This document shows, piece by piece, positions 62,181-64,000 of a DNA stretch of 64,000 bases (position 1 is its first letter; every line of letters begins with the position of its first letter). Origin of the DNA: Solidesulfovibrio carbinoliphilus subsp. oakridgensis (GTDB taxonomy: Bacteria; Desulfobacterota; Desulfovibrionia; Desulfovibrionales; Desulfovibrionaceae). Location: NCBI RefSeq assembly GCF_000177215.2, contig NZ_CM001368.1, positions 2,046,001 through 2,110,000 of the forward strand, given 5' to 3'. A model generated the notes under the pieces. The model was given only the letters and a program-made list of their open reading frames with translations. It had not been told where the DNA came from and did not search any database. Position numbers and translations under genes: made by a program.

Positions 62181-64000
<1,820 letters not shown>

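Overview
The window is high-GC DNA that reads like the chromosome of a sulfate-reducing bacterium of the Desulfovibrio group (Desulfovibrionaceae). Supporting signs are multiheme c-type cytochromes, rubredoxin next to rubredoxin:oxygen oxidoreductase, a DcrA-like haem-c chemoreceptor, a ferredoxin-linked 2-oxoacid oxidoreductase, an aldehyde:ferredoxin-oxidoreductase-like protein, the futalosine route to menaquinone, and a ferredoxin-thioredoxin-reductase-like catalytic subunit. About 60 protein genes are supported. No rRNA, tRNA, CRISPR array, transposase or phage gene was seen. Species-level identity is inference.

Layout. 1-7.5 kb (minus strand): a truncated membrane diguanylate cyclase, aroE, the four-subunit korDABC-type operon, queA, lipB and a DHH phosphoesterase. 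7.6-10.3 kb: a protein of unknown function, then a flavodoxin-like gene and its TetR-type regulator, which look AT-richer than the surroundings and carry a clear palindromic operator. 10.4-16.7 kb: corA, trmJ, a large MscS-type channel, a DUF362 ferredoxin-like protein and a small secreted protein. 16.8-20.5 kb: a two-gene membrane redox complex in which a cytochrome-bd-subunit-I-like domain is fused to eight haem-c motifs. 20.5-26.3 kb: a gap with RNA-like hairpins, then menG/ubiE, a DUF2065 protein, a nucleotide-sugar dehydrogenase, mqnB, mqnD and a polyprenyl diphosphate synthase, most of which serve menaquinone synthesis. 26.3-29.4 kb: a PurS-PurL fusion ending in a strong terminator.

29.5-33.8 kb is an oxygen/redox response block: a secreted tetrahaem cytochrome, a haem-c chemoreceptor, a long untranslated leader, rubredoxin, and the flavodiiron oxygen reductase ROO. 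33.8-36.5 kb: a LysR regulator, a C_GCAxxG_C_C-type redox protein, a PPC/DUF296 protein and HU. 36.6-40.3 kb: a MucR/Ros regulator and a heat-shock group of two Hsp20 genes divergent from htpG, which has a sigma-32-like promoter. 40.5-43.2 kb: DedA, an Ada/AraC/AlkA fusion and Ogt (alkylation repair). 43.2-47.8 kb: a glycosyltransferase, a tandem class II aldolase-like protein and an AOR-like protein in one probable operon, then an unknown 270-residue protein. 47.9-50.0 kb: a type II restriction-modification pair. 50.2-52.6 kb: two response-regulator proteins (REC-histidine kinase and REC-HD-GYP). 52.8-59.1 kb: tamA-tamB. 59.3-61.4 kb: an amino-acid ABC transporter lacking its ATPase here. 61.5-62.1 kb: glutaredoxin plus an FTR-like subunit. 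62.2 kb to the end: a hybrid sensor kinase cut by the window edge.

The most striking non-coding structure is a family of GC-rich palindromic repeats (core GATGCCTCCGGCGGCC plus a hairpin). At least ten copies or fragments lie in the window. Most begin 10-20 bases after a stop codon and read in the direction of the gene just ended. Several form inward-facing pairs.
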